From: an uncultured cyanobacterium | GTDB lineage: Bacteria > Cyanobacteriota > Cyanobacteriia > Cyanobacteriales > Microcystaceae | Direction of reading: 5' to 3' | Length of the DNA stretch: 64,000 nt | NCBI GenBank assembly: GCA_903887375.1 | Contig: CAISPN010000094.1 | Location: forward strand, 25,729-89,728 | Part shown: one piece after another, positions 56,362 to 64,000 of the stretch | Position numbering within the stretch: the first letter of the stretch is position 1 | Layout: the number at the start of each line of letters is the position of its first letter | Translations under genes and position numbers: made by a program | The notes under the pieces: model-generated | Databases searched by the model: none | Told to the model about the DNA's origin: nothing | The model's input: only the letters and a program-made list of their open reading frames with translations

Positions 56362-57207
56362 TCAATCCCGTTCCATCCATTTTCTAGTACCAAAACTCTG
56401 ACATGATTTTGAGGCGATGATGCTGGCTTTTTGCAAGGCAGACACAAAATCATACTCTTGAATATAATGACAAAATGCCCCATGCAATACATCACCTGCC
56501 CCTAAAGTATCAACTGCTTTAATAGTTTTAATGGGTATCTCTCCATATTTCCCTTTACAATAGTAAATTATAGGATCTTGACCTTGGCTAATAGCAATAT
56601 AGTCAATAGAAAACCCTTGTAAATATGCAAAGATTTCTTTAATAGTTTGACATCCTGGTGGGTAAAAATCTGCGGAACAAATAACATAGGTAATATGAGG
56701 TAGAAGTATTTCTAAGCCGGCTTTCCAACTACCACCATCTAAGACTACTGGAATAGTTTGCTTTTGGATGATTTGCTGACTGATTGCGATTTGATGACCA
56801 TCTACTAAAACTAGATCTATTCCCATTAAAAGATCATCTGGTAAATCAATAGATTCAACTTGATTATAAGTTGAATTGAGAGAAACTACTGAGCGCTGAC
56901 CATTAGATTGCTTAACCAAAATAGAAGAAACAACAGCAGAACTAGATTTGTTTTTGTTTAAATCTAATAATTCGACTTTATAGTTAGTTAAATCATTTTC
57001 AATTAAATGATTAATAGAGTTTACTCCTAAAATTGTGACCAACTTTGACTTATTGCCCAGATAACTATAGGTAATAGCTGCATTAGTAGCAGGGCCACCT
57101 GCAGCAATGCTCTGCTCTAGGGCGATAATTTTCTGGTTAGGCTGGGGAAATTCTTTTACAAGATAAATAAGATCTAAAGTAGTTAAACCAACAAATAATC
57201 CAGTCAT
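56362..57207 (-). CDS. PfkB-family carbohydrate kinase
   Basis: The 281-residue protein has the ribokinase-like N-terminal GGPATNAAITYSYLG and the C-terminal ATP/catalytic signature DTLGAGDVLHGAFCHY, with the catalytic Asp in GAGD. The end SCQSFGTRKWMERD is normal for this group, so the gene looks complete. Its sugar or nucleoside substrate is unknown. Its start lies 13 bases from an 18-bp perfect palindrome shared with the divergent PFE-CTERM-like gene. Its stop abuts the DCC remnant. Confidence 0.88.
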   Translation of the reverse strand: MTGLFVGLTTLDLIYLVKEFPQPNQKIIALEQSIAAGGPATNAAITYSYLGNKSKLVTILGVNSINHLIENDLTNYKVELLDLNKNKSSSAVVSSILVKQSNGQRSVVSLNSTYNQVESIDLPDDLLMGIDLVLVDGHQIAISQQIIQKQTIPVVLDGGSWKAGLEILLPHITYVICSADFYPPGCQTIKEIFAYLQGFSIDYIAISQGQDPIIYYCKGKYGEIPIKTIKAVDTLGAGDVLHGAFCHYIQEYDFVSALQKASIIASKSCQSFGTRKWMERD

Positions 57208-57219
57208 AGTAAAAAGTTT

Positions 57220-57237
57220 TAATAAGATATCTTATTA
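57220..57237. promoter_or_regulatory. 18-bp perfect palindrome in a divergent promoter region
   Basis: TAATAAGATATCTTATTA is fully self-complementary. It lies between the PfkB-family kinase (start 57207, minus) and the PFE-CTERM-like gene (start 57289, plus). Its position and symmetry suggest an operator, but it could also be chance in AT-rich DNA. Confidence 0.4.
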
Positions 57238-57288
57238 GATTAGTAATTTGGCTAGAAAATATTCCTGTATAACAATTTATAGGCATAT

Positions 57289-58113
57289 ATGCAAAAAAAA
57301 TCACTCACTGAAAAAATTTCTCTACTCGCTAGTGGATTTTCCGTTCTTTATTTTGCTCACAATGAACAAGCGCAGGCAAATATTATCTATGTTGGCAATA
57401 AGCCCCTCACTATTAGCATGCAGTCTAATTTTGGCTTGGTTAACTGGGATCTTGATGGCAATGGAGTCAACGACTTTGCTTTAGTACATAGTGGACTTAC
57501 AGGCTTTGGTGCTCTTAGCATAGATAACAATACCCCTTTAGCTGGCAGCGCCTTTGTCAACAAAACAAACCAACAAACTTTAGCTATTGAGAACCTTGCT
57601 AACGGGGTTGTAGTTGGAGCTACCTTGACTAACAATTATGCTTTTGGCAATCGCGCTTCTCACCTTATGGTTGGAGCAGCTAGTAGTGGGGTAGTGGGCT
57701 TTAGCTCTTTAGGGCTTGAGGGATTTAGCAGCGGAACAAATGGACATATAGGTTTTAAATTCACAAGTAACAGTCAGACCCATTATGGCTGGGCAACCTT
57801 ATATCCTAGTTCTACTGGTCCTACTTCTTATGTAACTATCAAGAATTGGGCTTATAACGATAGTCCCAATGCGCCGATCACAGTTGGAGATACTGGTGGC
57901 ACTGCTGTCCCTTTTGACTTCAATCCCTTACAAGGTATGGCTCTAGGAGTACCTATTTTTATGGGATTGAGACAGCTCAAGCGTCGTAAAGCCAAACAAA
58001 ACACCATAGCATCTATCAAAGGCAAAGAGAAAATTCATCCCCTAGCTCTTCTGGGCATGGGCGTTGCGGGTGTTAGAAAGTGGAGAGAGCAAAAAGATAA
58101 AGGTGCGGCTTAG
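57289..58113 (+). CDS. Exported protein with PFE-CTERM-like tail followed by an extra C-terminal stretch
   Basis: The 274 residues have a weak signal peptide (about 1-30, ending AQA). The Gly/Asn-rich beta domain contains VNWDLDGNGVNDFALVHSG and a YGWATL...ITVGDTGG segment typical of cyanobacterial PFE-CTERM proteins. The tail VPFDFNPLQG, hydrophobic helix and KRRKAK then appear at about 208-238. Unlike usual sorting tails the protein does not end there: about 36 more residues follow, with a second small hydrophobic patch (LALLGMGVAGV) and a basic end. The function is unknown. Confidence 0.7.
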   Translation: MQKKSLTEKISLLASGFSVLYFAHNEQAQANIIYVGNKPLTISMQSNFGLVNWDLDGNGVNDFALVHSGLTGFGALSIDNNTPLAGSAFVNKTNQQTLAIENLANGVVVGATLTNNYAFGNRASHLMVGAASSGVVGFSSLGLEGFSSGTNGHIGFKFTSNSQTHYGWATLYPSSTGPTSYVTIKNWAYNDSPNAPITVGDTGGTAVPFDFNPLQGMALGVPIFMGLRQLKRRKAKQNTIASIKGKEKIHPLALLGMGVAGVRKWREQKDKGAA

Positions 58114-58257
58114 AGTCCAAAACCCGAAGAATTTACCTCTTTTATCGATTGATTTTTACTATAAACGTATTAATTGATAAATCATATTTTCTATGTAACA
58201 ATTAAAATGCTAAATGCAGATCAGTTTACCGTAGATTAATAGAGGTGATTATCAATT

Positions 58258-59265
58258 ATGCGTATTCAATCGCTCAAAATTAGGCTACCGCGGCGATTAT
58301 TTAATTTAGGATTAATCTTTCTAGTCTCGATCACAATCGGTCTTGGACTACATCAAGCTCAAGCAGCAAACACCGCTCGCCCGTCAGTAATTAAAATAGA
58401 TTATGCTTACTATAATCCTGTCAGCTTAGTTCTAAAAGAAAAAGGCTTATTAGAAGAAGATTTAGCCAAAGATCAAGTCAAAGTAGAATGGGTACTTTCT
58501 CAAGGTAGTAACAAAGCGCTGGAATTTCTCAATGCTCGAAGTTTAGATTTTGGTTCTACAGCAGGGGCTGCTGCTCTAATAGGAAAAGCCAATGGTAATC
58601 CCATCAAATCAATCTATGTTTACTCCAAACCAGAGTGGACCGCCCTTGTAACAAGCAAAAACTCTCCAATTAAATCAGTAAAAGATCTCAAAGGGAAAAA
58701 AGTTGCAGCTACTAAAGGAACAGATCCCTATGTTTTTCTTTTGCGTTCTTTGGATAAATTTGGTCTGAGTGATAAAGATATTGAATTAGTACTTTTGCAA
58801 CATGCTGATGGCCGAGCTGCCTTAGAAAAAGGGAATGTGGATGCTTGGGCAGGGCTAGATCCAAATATGGCAAAAACAGAAGTAGAAAATGGTTCAAGGC
58901 TATTTTATCGCAATCCCAATTTTAATAGCTATGGCGTTTTAAATGTACGAGAAGAATTTGCCAAACAATATCCTAACTATGTCAAAAAGGTATTAGCAAA
59001 TTATGAAAAAGCTCGCAAATGGGCACTCGAAAACCCGGCAGAGCTCAAAGCAATCTTGATCAAAGAAGCAAAACTCAATGAACCTGTTGCTACTAAACAG
59101 CTAGAGCGGACTAATTTGAGGGATTCTCATATTGGAGATGCCCAGAAAAAAGTAATAAATGCTTCTGGAGATGTTCTGAAAAAAAGTGGCGTTATTTCCT
59201 CTGATGTAGATGTTCCTAAAACAGTAAATGATCTTATCGATCCCCAGTATCGCAATCATGTTTAA
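58258..59265 (+). CDS. ssuA: Aliphatic sulfonate ABC transporter substrate-binding protein
   Basis: The 335-residue protein has a basic N-terminus and signal peptide (about 1-37, ending AQAAN). The NMT1/SsuA-like binding fold shows IKIDYAYYNPVSLVLKEKG, SLDFGSTAGAAALIGKANGN and KDLKGKKVAATKGTDPYVF. It should capture alkanesulfonates in the periplasm for the SsuBC transporter encoded next. A strong GAGGTGAT box (58242-58249) precedes the ATG. The coding sequence is intact, unlike that of two later genes in the island. Confidence 0.88.
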   Translation: MRIQSLKIRLPRRLFNLGLIFLVSITIGLGLHQAQAANTARPSVIKIDYAYYNPVSLVLKEKGLLEEDLAKDQVKVEWVLSQGSNKALEFLNARSLDFGSTAGAAALIGKANGNPIKSIYVYSKPEWTALVTSKNSPIKSVKDLKGKKVAATKGTDPYVFLLRSLDKFGLSDKDIELVLLQHADGRAALEKGNVDAWAGLDPNMAKTEVENGSRLFYRNPNFNSYGVLNVREEFAKQYPNYVKKVLANYEKARKWALENPAELKAILIKEAKLNEPVATKQLERTNLRDSHIGDAQKKVINASGDVLKKSGVISSDVDVPKTVNDLIDPQYRNHV

Positions 59266-60022
59266 GCTCTCCATTCGAGGCTGGATTTTACCGATAATTC
59301 TCTTAATTAGTTGGGAAATATTAGCAAAAAATGGCTTTTTCCCTCCTAATCTCCTACCAGCACCATCATTAGTATTGCAAAATTTAGGACAATTAGCTGC
59401 CAGTGGAGAACTTTTTCGCCATATTGGTATTACACTGTATCGAGTAGCTTTAGGTTTTGTTATTGGGTCTTTGGTTGCAACAATTTTGGGATCTTTGACT
59501 GGCTATTCTCCTCTATTGCATAGCCTGCTAGATCCTTTACTCCAATCTCTTCGTAATATTCCCTCTCTAGCTTGGGTTCCGCTGTTTATTCTTTGGATGG
59601 GAATATATGAAACTTCAAAAATCACCTTGATAGCAGTAGGAGTATTCTTCCCAACTTATCTTAATTTGATGAGTGGGATCCAAAATGTTGACCGTAAACT
59701 GGTAGAAGTTGGGAAAATTTATCGTCTGAATTCATGGCAATTAATTACTCGTATCTTTCTGCCTGCTACCTTACCTGCTTATATTACTGGATTAAGAGGA
59801 GGTTTAGGGCTAGGTTGGATGTTTGTCGTAGCAGCAGAAATAATGGGGGCAAGTAGTGGATTGGGTTTTTTATTAGTTGATGGACAATCGACAGGAAGAC
59901 CAACCACTATTTTAGTGAGTATTTTACTTTTTGCCATTCTTGGAAAATTAACAGATTTAATTTTAGCCGGCATAGGAAATAAATTTCTATATTGGCAAGA
60001 TACTCACCGTTTGTCTACTTAA
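59258..60022 (+). CDS. ssuC: Sulfonate ABC transporter permease
   Basis: The protein has about 254 residues from the ATG at 59258, which overlaps the ssuA stop; an ATG at 59228 would add ten residues. Six hydrophobic helices and the permease coupling motif (VEVGKIYRLNSWQLITRIFL followed by PATLPAYITGLRGGLG) are visible. It forms the membrane channel of the SsuABC importer for sulfonates. The reading frame is complete. Confidence 0.88.
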   Translation: MFKLSIRGWILPIILLISWEILAKNGFFPPNLLPAPSLVLQNLGQLAASGELFRHIGITLYRVALGFVIGSLVATILGSLTGYSPLLHSLLDPLLQSLRNIPSLAWVPLFILWMGIYETSKITLIAVGVFFPTYLNLMSGIQNVDRKLVEVGKIYRLNSWQLITRIFLPATLPAYITGLRGGLGLGWMFVVAAEIMGASSGLGFLLVDGQSTGRPTTILVSILLFAILGKLTDLILAGIGNKFLYWQDTHRLST

Positions 60023-60035
60023 GGAGAGAAAATTT

Positions 60036-60809
60036 ATGTTAAAAGTAGAAAAAGTATCTAAACGCTTTGCTAATGGTTTTTTTGCTCTCGATGAGATAGA
60101 TTTGACAATTAAACAAGGTGAGATAGTCAGCATCGTAGGAACAAGTGGCTGTGGAAAAAGTACCCTATTGAGGATTATTGCAGGACTAGAGCGTCCAAGC
60201 CTTGGTCAAGTTTTGATTGATAGTGAGCGCATCAGGGAGCCTCATCCTAAAATTGGTGTTATTTTTCAAGAGCCTCGCTTGATGCCTTGGTTAAATGTTC
60301 GAGAAAATGTCCAATTTGGCTTAGAAAATATCCCGGCTCTCAAATACAATAAAGCCGAAAAACATAACTTAGTAGATACCATTTTAGAGAGAGTTAATCT
60401 GAGCACATTTGCTAAAACCCTGCCTCGTCAACTATCTGGAGGAATGGCTCAAAGAGTAGCAATTGCTCGTGCTTTGGTAACCCAACCGTTAATTTTGTTG
60501 CTAGATGAGCCCTTTAGCGCTCTAGATGCCTTTACTCGAATGAAATTACAAGATCATTTGCTGAAAATTTGGTAATATAATCGTCCAACTTTAATTTTGG
60601 TAACTCATGATCTTGAAGAGGCAATATTTCTTAGTGATCGGGTGATTGTTTTAAAGGATAATCCTGGACATATCTATCAACAATTCCATCTGGATTTAGC
60701 ACGTCCACGCAAACGGACTGATCCTGCTTTACAATATTGGCATGAACAGATTTTAAGTACATTAAATATCTCTAATGATCAATATTTACTGTTGCAAGTA
60801 GGAAGTTAA
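60036..60809 (+). pseudogene. ssuB: Sulfonate ABC transporter ATPase, interrupted by an in-frame TAA
   Basis: The frame encodes an SsuB-like ATPase: Walker A GTSGCGKST, Q-loop IFQEPRLMPW, signature LSGGMAQR and Walker B LILLLDEPFSALDAF. Then KIW is followed by a TAA at 60573-60575. The same frame continues without a shift as YNRPTLILVTHDLEEAIFLS to 60809, so the H-loop His lies beyond the stop. A CAA (Gln) codon mutated to TAA explains it. The 179-residue product would lack the H-loop and should not drive transport, unless the stop is read through. The downstream piece alone has no plausible function. Confidence 0.85.
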
Positions 60810-60812
60810 CTA

Positions 60813-61985
60813 ATGACTCAATCCTGTTCTAAATACTTACTTTTAGCTACTGATTTGGCACAAGAATTCGCCAAAACAGCTATTAACAGAGATCGTCAGG
60901 GCAAAACACCAATAGCCGAACGTGATCAAATCAGAAAAAGTGGTTTACTAAAATTGAATATTCCTCAAGAATATGGTGGCTATGGAGAAAACTGGCAGAG
61001 TGTTTTTGCTATTAGTCGAGAGTTTGCGAAAGTTGATAGCTCAATTGCTCATGTACTTTCCTATCACTATTTAGGCGTTGTCACACCTCATATTTTTGGT
61101 TGTGATCAGCAAAAGAGTGACTATTATCTTAAAACTATTGAAAGTAATTGGTTTTGGGCTAATGCTATCAATCCTCTCGATCAACGCACAATACTCAAAG
61201 AAGATGGTAAAAATTTTAGACTCGATGGGATTAAAAGTTTTTGTTCAGGCTCACATGATTCTGATATTCTAACAGTTAGCGCCACAAATTCTAAAACAGG
61301 AGAGTTCTCAATCTTAGCTATTCCCACTAATCGAGAAGGAATACAACTTAATGAAGATTGGGACAATATAGGACAAAGGCAGACAGATAGTGGTAGTGTG
61401 ACATTTTCTAATGTTTTAGTTTATAAAGAGGAAGTCCTAAAAAATCAGCAGCCATCTGGCCAAGCTTTTAGTACTATTCGAGCCTGCTTAACCCAATTAA
61501 ATCTTGCCTATATATATTTGGGAATTGCTGAGGGCGCTTTTGCTGCCGCCAAAAACTATACTCTCACTCAAGCTCGTCCCTGGTTGACTTCTCAAGTTGC
61601 CAAAGCAACTGAAGATCCTTATATTTTGCAACATTATGGAAACTTTTGGTTGAATTTACAATCAGCTAATGCTTTGGTTGAAAAAGCTTCTGGATTATTA
61701 CAGAAAGCTTGGGATAAGGAATGGGAATTAACTTTAGAAGAAAGGGGAGAATGTGCTTTAAGTGTTGCAACTGCTAAGATTTCTGCAACTAAAATAGGTT
61801 TGGATATCGTCAATCAAATTTTTGAAGTGATGGGTGCTAGATCTACGCACAGTGAATATGGCTTTGATCGTTATTGGCGTAATCTGCGGACATTTACTCT
61901 ACATGATCCAATTGCTTATAAGGTTCAAGATGTGGGCAATTGGGCGCTCAATGATCTATATCCTCAACCTAATTTTTATTCTTGA
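60813..61985 (+). CDS. Acyl-CoA dehydrogenase-fold sulfur acquisition oxidoreductase (SfnB/DszC-like)
   Basis: The 390 residues have the acyl-CoA dehydrogenase fold with LLKLNIPQEYGGYGENWQSV, FSREFAKVD-like ISREFAKVDSSIAHVLSYHY and a C-terminal FEVMGARSTHSEYGFDRYWR and NLRTFTLHDPIAYKV. The latter replaces the usual acyl-CoA end and is typical of SfnB/DszC flavin-dependent monooxygenases. The catalytic Glu of true acyl-CoA dehydrogenases is not evident. With the sulfonate transporter genes upstream, a role in organosulfur oxidation is likely. It follows ssuB by three bases. Confidence 0.85.
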   Translation: MTQSCSKYLLLATDLAQEFAKTAINRDRQGKTPIAERDQIRKSGLLKLNIPQEYGGYGENWQSVFAISREFAKVDSSIAHVLSYHYLGVVTPHIFGCDQQKSDYYLKTIESNWFWANAINPLDQRTILKEDGKNFRLDGIKSFCSGSHDSDILTVSATNSKTGEFSILAIPTNREGIQLNEDWDNIGQRQTDSGSVTFSNVLVYKEEVLKNQQPSGQAFSTIRACLTQLNLAYIYLGIAEGAFAAAKNYTLTQARPWLTSQVAKATEDPYILQHYGNFWLNLQSANALVEKASGLLQKAWDKEWELTLEERGECALSVATAKISATKIGLDIVNQIFEVMGARSTHSEYGFDRYWRNLRTFTLHDPIAYKVQDVGNWALNDLYPQPNFYS

Positions 61986-63883
61986 TGAAAAACAATCTTG
62001 AAAATCCAACAATTGCTATTATTGGTGGTGGTTTTAGTGGAACTCTCGTTGCGGCTAACCTTTTGCGCAATGCTAATAGTCCACTATCAATTATTTTGAT
62101 TGAAAAAAATTTAGAACTTGCTAGAGGCATCGCTTATGGGACAAAAGAGACAGCCCATTTACTCAATGTTCCAGCCGGAAAGATGAGTGCTTTTGCCAAT
62201 GAACCAGATCATTTTTTGAACTGGCTTTATCTAGAAAAAGGGGATAAATCAGCAACTGCTTCTAGTTTTATTTCACGTCAGATTTATGGAGATTATTTAG
62301 AATCTATTTTAAATGAAGCTCAATCCAACGCGTTGAGTTACGTACAGTTAGAAAGAATTAACGATGAGGCAATAGCCATTACACCAAAAGGTCAAACGGC
62401 ACAAATATCTCTGAGTAATGATCGATTTATAATAGCTCAAAAGGTAGTACTGGCAATTGGTAATTTTCCTCCCTCACTTCCAAGAGGATTGCAAGCTCTA
62501 GAACCAAGTAAAAAGTCCGTCATATCTGCTTGGTCAGCTGAAGCGATCACAAATTTAAAGGATGATGAATCTATTTTTTTAGTTGGTTCAGGATTGACAA
62601 TGGTCGATGTAGTTATCTCTTTAGTTCAAAAAAACTTTCGAGGAAAAATCTATGCTATTTCGCGCCATGGATTAACTCCAATTGCCCATCAACCCACCGA
62701 ACCCTATCCGGCATTTTTAGAGATAGAAACAGCGCCTAAAACAATAGTTGCACTGCTCAAGCTAGTTCGTCAAGAAATTAATTGGGCAGTTGAACAAGGA
62801 AAAGATTGGCGAGCTGTACTTAACTCTCTTCGACCTATTAGCCAGCAAATTTGGCAAGCATTACCCTTATCAGAACAAAAAAGGTTCTTGCGTCATCTCA
62901 AGCCTTATTGGGAAGTTCATCGTCACCGCATCGCTCAGGAGATAGCTGATATTCTATCCCAAATGGTACAATCAGGACAATTAATTTATTGTGCAGGTCA
63001 TATTCAAAGCTGCCAATTAAATCAAGATCTAATAAATATTGAAATCAAACAATTAAAAACTGGTCTACCTCTTACTTTGCAGGTTAACAGAATCATTAAT
63101 TGCACTGGAAGTAATTGCAATTACCAAAATCTAAATAATCCTTTAATTGAAAATCTTAAAAAACAAGGTTTAATAGTTTCTCATCCCCTATCAATAGGAA
63201 TTAAAACTGGCACTGATGGCTCTCTAATTGACCAAAGAGGAAATATATCTCAAATACTATATACATTAGGTACTCCACGTAAAGGAGATCTTTGGGAAAC
63301 TACTGCAGTGCCAGAAATTAGAGTTCAAGCGGCTAATCTAGCAAGACAGTTATTATATTCAATTGAAATAAGAGCCAAAGCAAGTACTACCAGATTATCA
63401 TCTAGTGAACTTGTAATTTTTCAACCTGGTCAAAAGCCTGCTAAAGCTGAAAAATCCTGGATAATCTTTCGACAACTTTTTGATAGAGAATCAAGTACTT
63501 ATACATATCTAATCGCCGATCCCACAACAAAAGCAGCAATACTTATAGATCCTGTATTAGAGCAAGTTGAAAGGGATCTCCAAGTTCTTCAAGAATTAGG
63601 TTTAAGTTTAAGTCACTGTCTAGAAACTCATATCCATGCTGATCATATTACTGGAGCTAATAAACTCAAAGAGCTTACAGGTTGTCTGAATATTTGGCCT
63701 GAAAAAACTCAAGTTTCTGATGCAGATGGTTACATCACTGATTGCAGTATCTGGCAATTGGGAAATATACAATTAGAGGCAATCTCTACCCCTGGTCATA
63801 CAGATAGCCATATGTCTTATCTAATCAACGATATTTATTTATTGACTGGAGATGCGCTCTTACAGCAAATTGAGACCAGTTAA
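61985..63883 (+). CDS. FAD/NAD(P)-binding protein fused to a truncated ETHE1-like metallo-beta-lactamase domain
   Basis: The 632 residues start with the FAD-binding AIIGGGFSGTLVAANLL and have a second nucleotide motif FLVGSGLTMVDV. This flavoprotein part covers about 1-450. A linker leads to a persulfide-dioxygenase (ETHE1)-type MBL domain from about 470: IIFRQLFDRESSTYTYLIAD, THIHADHITGANKL (metal site) and STPGHTDSHMSYL. The domain stops just after LLTGDALL, then reads six foreign residues QQIETS and a stop, because an IS630-family end begins there. About 80-90 residues of the MBL domain are lost. The ATG overlaps the upstream stop (TGATG). Confidence 0.85.
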   Translation: MKNNLENPTIAIIGGGFSGTLVAANLLRNANSPLSIILIEKNLELARGIAYGTKETAHLLNVPAGKMSAFANEPDHFLNWLYLEKGDKSATASSFISRQIYGDYLESILNEAQSNALSYVQLERINDEAIAITPKGQTAQISLSNDRFIIAQKVVLAIGNFPPSLPRGLQALEPSKKSVISAWSAEAITNLKDDESIFLVGSGLTMVDVVISLVQKNFRGKIYAISRHGLTPIAHQPTEPYPAFLEIETAPKTIVALLKLVRQEINWAVEQGKDWRAVLNSLRPISQQIWQALPLSEQKRFLRHLKPYWEVHRHRIAQEIADILSQMVQSGQLIYCAGHIQSCQLNQDLINIEIKQLKTGLPLTLQVNRIINCTGSNCNYQNLNNPLIENLKKQGLIVSHPLSIGIKTGTDGSLIDQRGNISQILYTLGTPRKGDLWETTAVPEIRVQAANLARQLLYSIEIRAKASTTRLSSSELVIFQPGQKPAKAEKSWIIFRQLFDRESSTYTYLIADPTTKAAILIDPVLEQVERDLQVLQELGLSLSHCLETHIHADHITGANKLKELTGCLNIWPEKTQVSDADGYITDCSIWQLGNIQLEAISTPGHTDSHMSYLINDIYLLTGDALLQQIETS

Positions 63884-64000
63884 GCCACAATTATAGATTA
63901 TCGAATTGATTCAGCAAAGAGACCACAATGTTGAAACCAATTGATAGCATCATCCTCTGAAATGACATTAATAGCATTAGTGATAGCAACATCTAAGGAA
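63861..64000. mobile_element. IS630-family insertion sequence, one end only (runs off window)
   Basis: The MBL reading frame is interrupted at a TA dinucleotide (63861-63862), the target of IS630-family elements. The sequence after it carries the 3' end of a transposase on the minus strand. The terminal inverted repeat probably starts with CAGCAAATTGAG, but without the other end the boundary is approximate. Confidence 0.7.
63898..64000 (-). CDS. IS630-family transposase, C-terminal 34 residues (partial)
   Basis: Read on the minus strand from the window edge, the frame gives SLDVAITNAINVISEDDAIN, then WFQHCGLFAESIR and TAA. The pattern of a final helix with DxAI...ED...WFxHCG close to the end is typical of IS630 transposases. 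The catalytic DDE part lies beyond the window. Confidence 0.8.
   Translation of the reverse strand, partial: SLDVAITNAINVISEDDAINWFQHCGLFAESIR

Noticed and set aside
56362..56495. Upstream part of the 124-codon ORF carrying the DCC remnant
   Set aside because: This part lies out of frame inside the intact PfkB-family kinase gene and has no DCC similarity.
60597..60809. Separate small gene after the ssuB stop
   Set aside because: Its sequence continues the ATPase in the same frame, so it is the 3' part of the interrupted ssuB.

Overview
The window is chromosomal DNA from a cyanobacterium. It carries psaC and psaD (photosystem I), chlD (Mg-chelatase), crtE, ispF, trpE next to psaD, a Mo-nitro_C-type protein in front of obg, a CyRepA1-type replication protein and PFE-CTERM-like exported proteins. 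The DNA is AT-rich (near 40% G+C by eye), and I noticed no copy of the HIP1 octamer common in many cyanobacteria. The genus cannot be fixed from the sequence alone. I found no rRNA, tRNA or CRISPR.

Layout. (1) 1-11040, minus strand: a Wsp-type chemosensory operon (short CheW, CheR-TPR, MCP, WspD-like CheW, CheA-REC, CheB). It feeds two proteins with near-identical receiver domains, a hybrid histidine kinase and a PP2C/RsbU-type phosphatase, followed by the start of a DUF6272-like gene. A fossil of the cheB 3' end lies between the two output genes and shows that they arose by tandem duplication. (2) 11417-14063: two bestrophin channels divergent from two CrcB/Fluc fluoride channels. (3) 14064-18931: lpxD, a pentapeptide protein, a DICT/HD protein and ispF as a minus-strand operon, with a DUF2079 membrane protein divergent from it. 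(4) 19022-26611: methionine salvage (mtnD and the RuBisCO-like mtnW), a TerB/Mo-nitro_C protein, obg, a P-type ATPase, an unknown membrane-anchored protein and pfkA. (5) 26897-33610: two DUF642-like PEP-CTERM-like paralogues, a fatty-acid hydroxylase family protein, ftsH overlapping a small PFE-CTERM protein, and a GluR0-like receptor channel with an altered filter. (6) 33620-45499: mutS, psaC, an RNB-family protein with a degenerate active site, a DUF3153 lipoprotein, a TolC-like protein, a divergent PAP2 protein, crtE, chlD and an exported PrxQ. (7) 45603-57207: CyRepA1, a GH10-like protein, a double GNAT protein, ahcY, a DedA protein, psaD, trpE, rimI, a decapitated DCC-family pseudogene and a PfkB-family kinase. 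(8) 57289-64000: a PFE-CTERM-like protein and an organosulfur island (ssuA, ssuC, ssuB, an SfnB/DszC-like oxidoreductase, and a flavoprotein fused to a persulfide-dioxygenase-like domain). This island is decaying: ssuB has an in-frame TAA, and the fusion gene is cut by an IS630-family element that runs off the window.

How the genes work together. The Wsp-like operon should form one signalling array, with output through phosphatase/partner switching rather than the cyclic-di-GMP cyclase of Pseudomonas Wsp. mtnW and mtnD catalyse steps of the methionine salvage pathway, and ahcY serves the related S-adenosylmethionine cycle. The sulfonate island would import and desulfonate organosulfur compounds, but it looks non-functional as it stands. 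The most unusual points are the CheB receiver without its phosphoacceptor, the cheB fossil, the mirrored anion-channel pairs, the GluR0-like filter change, the RNB active-site loss and the double lesion of the sulfur island.
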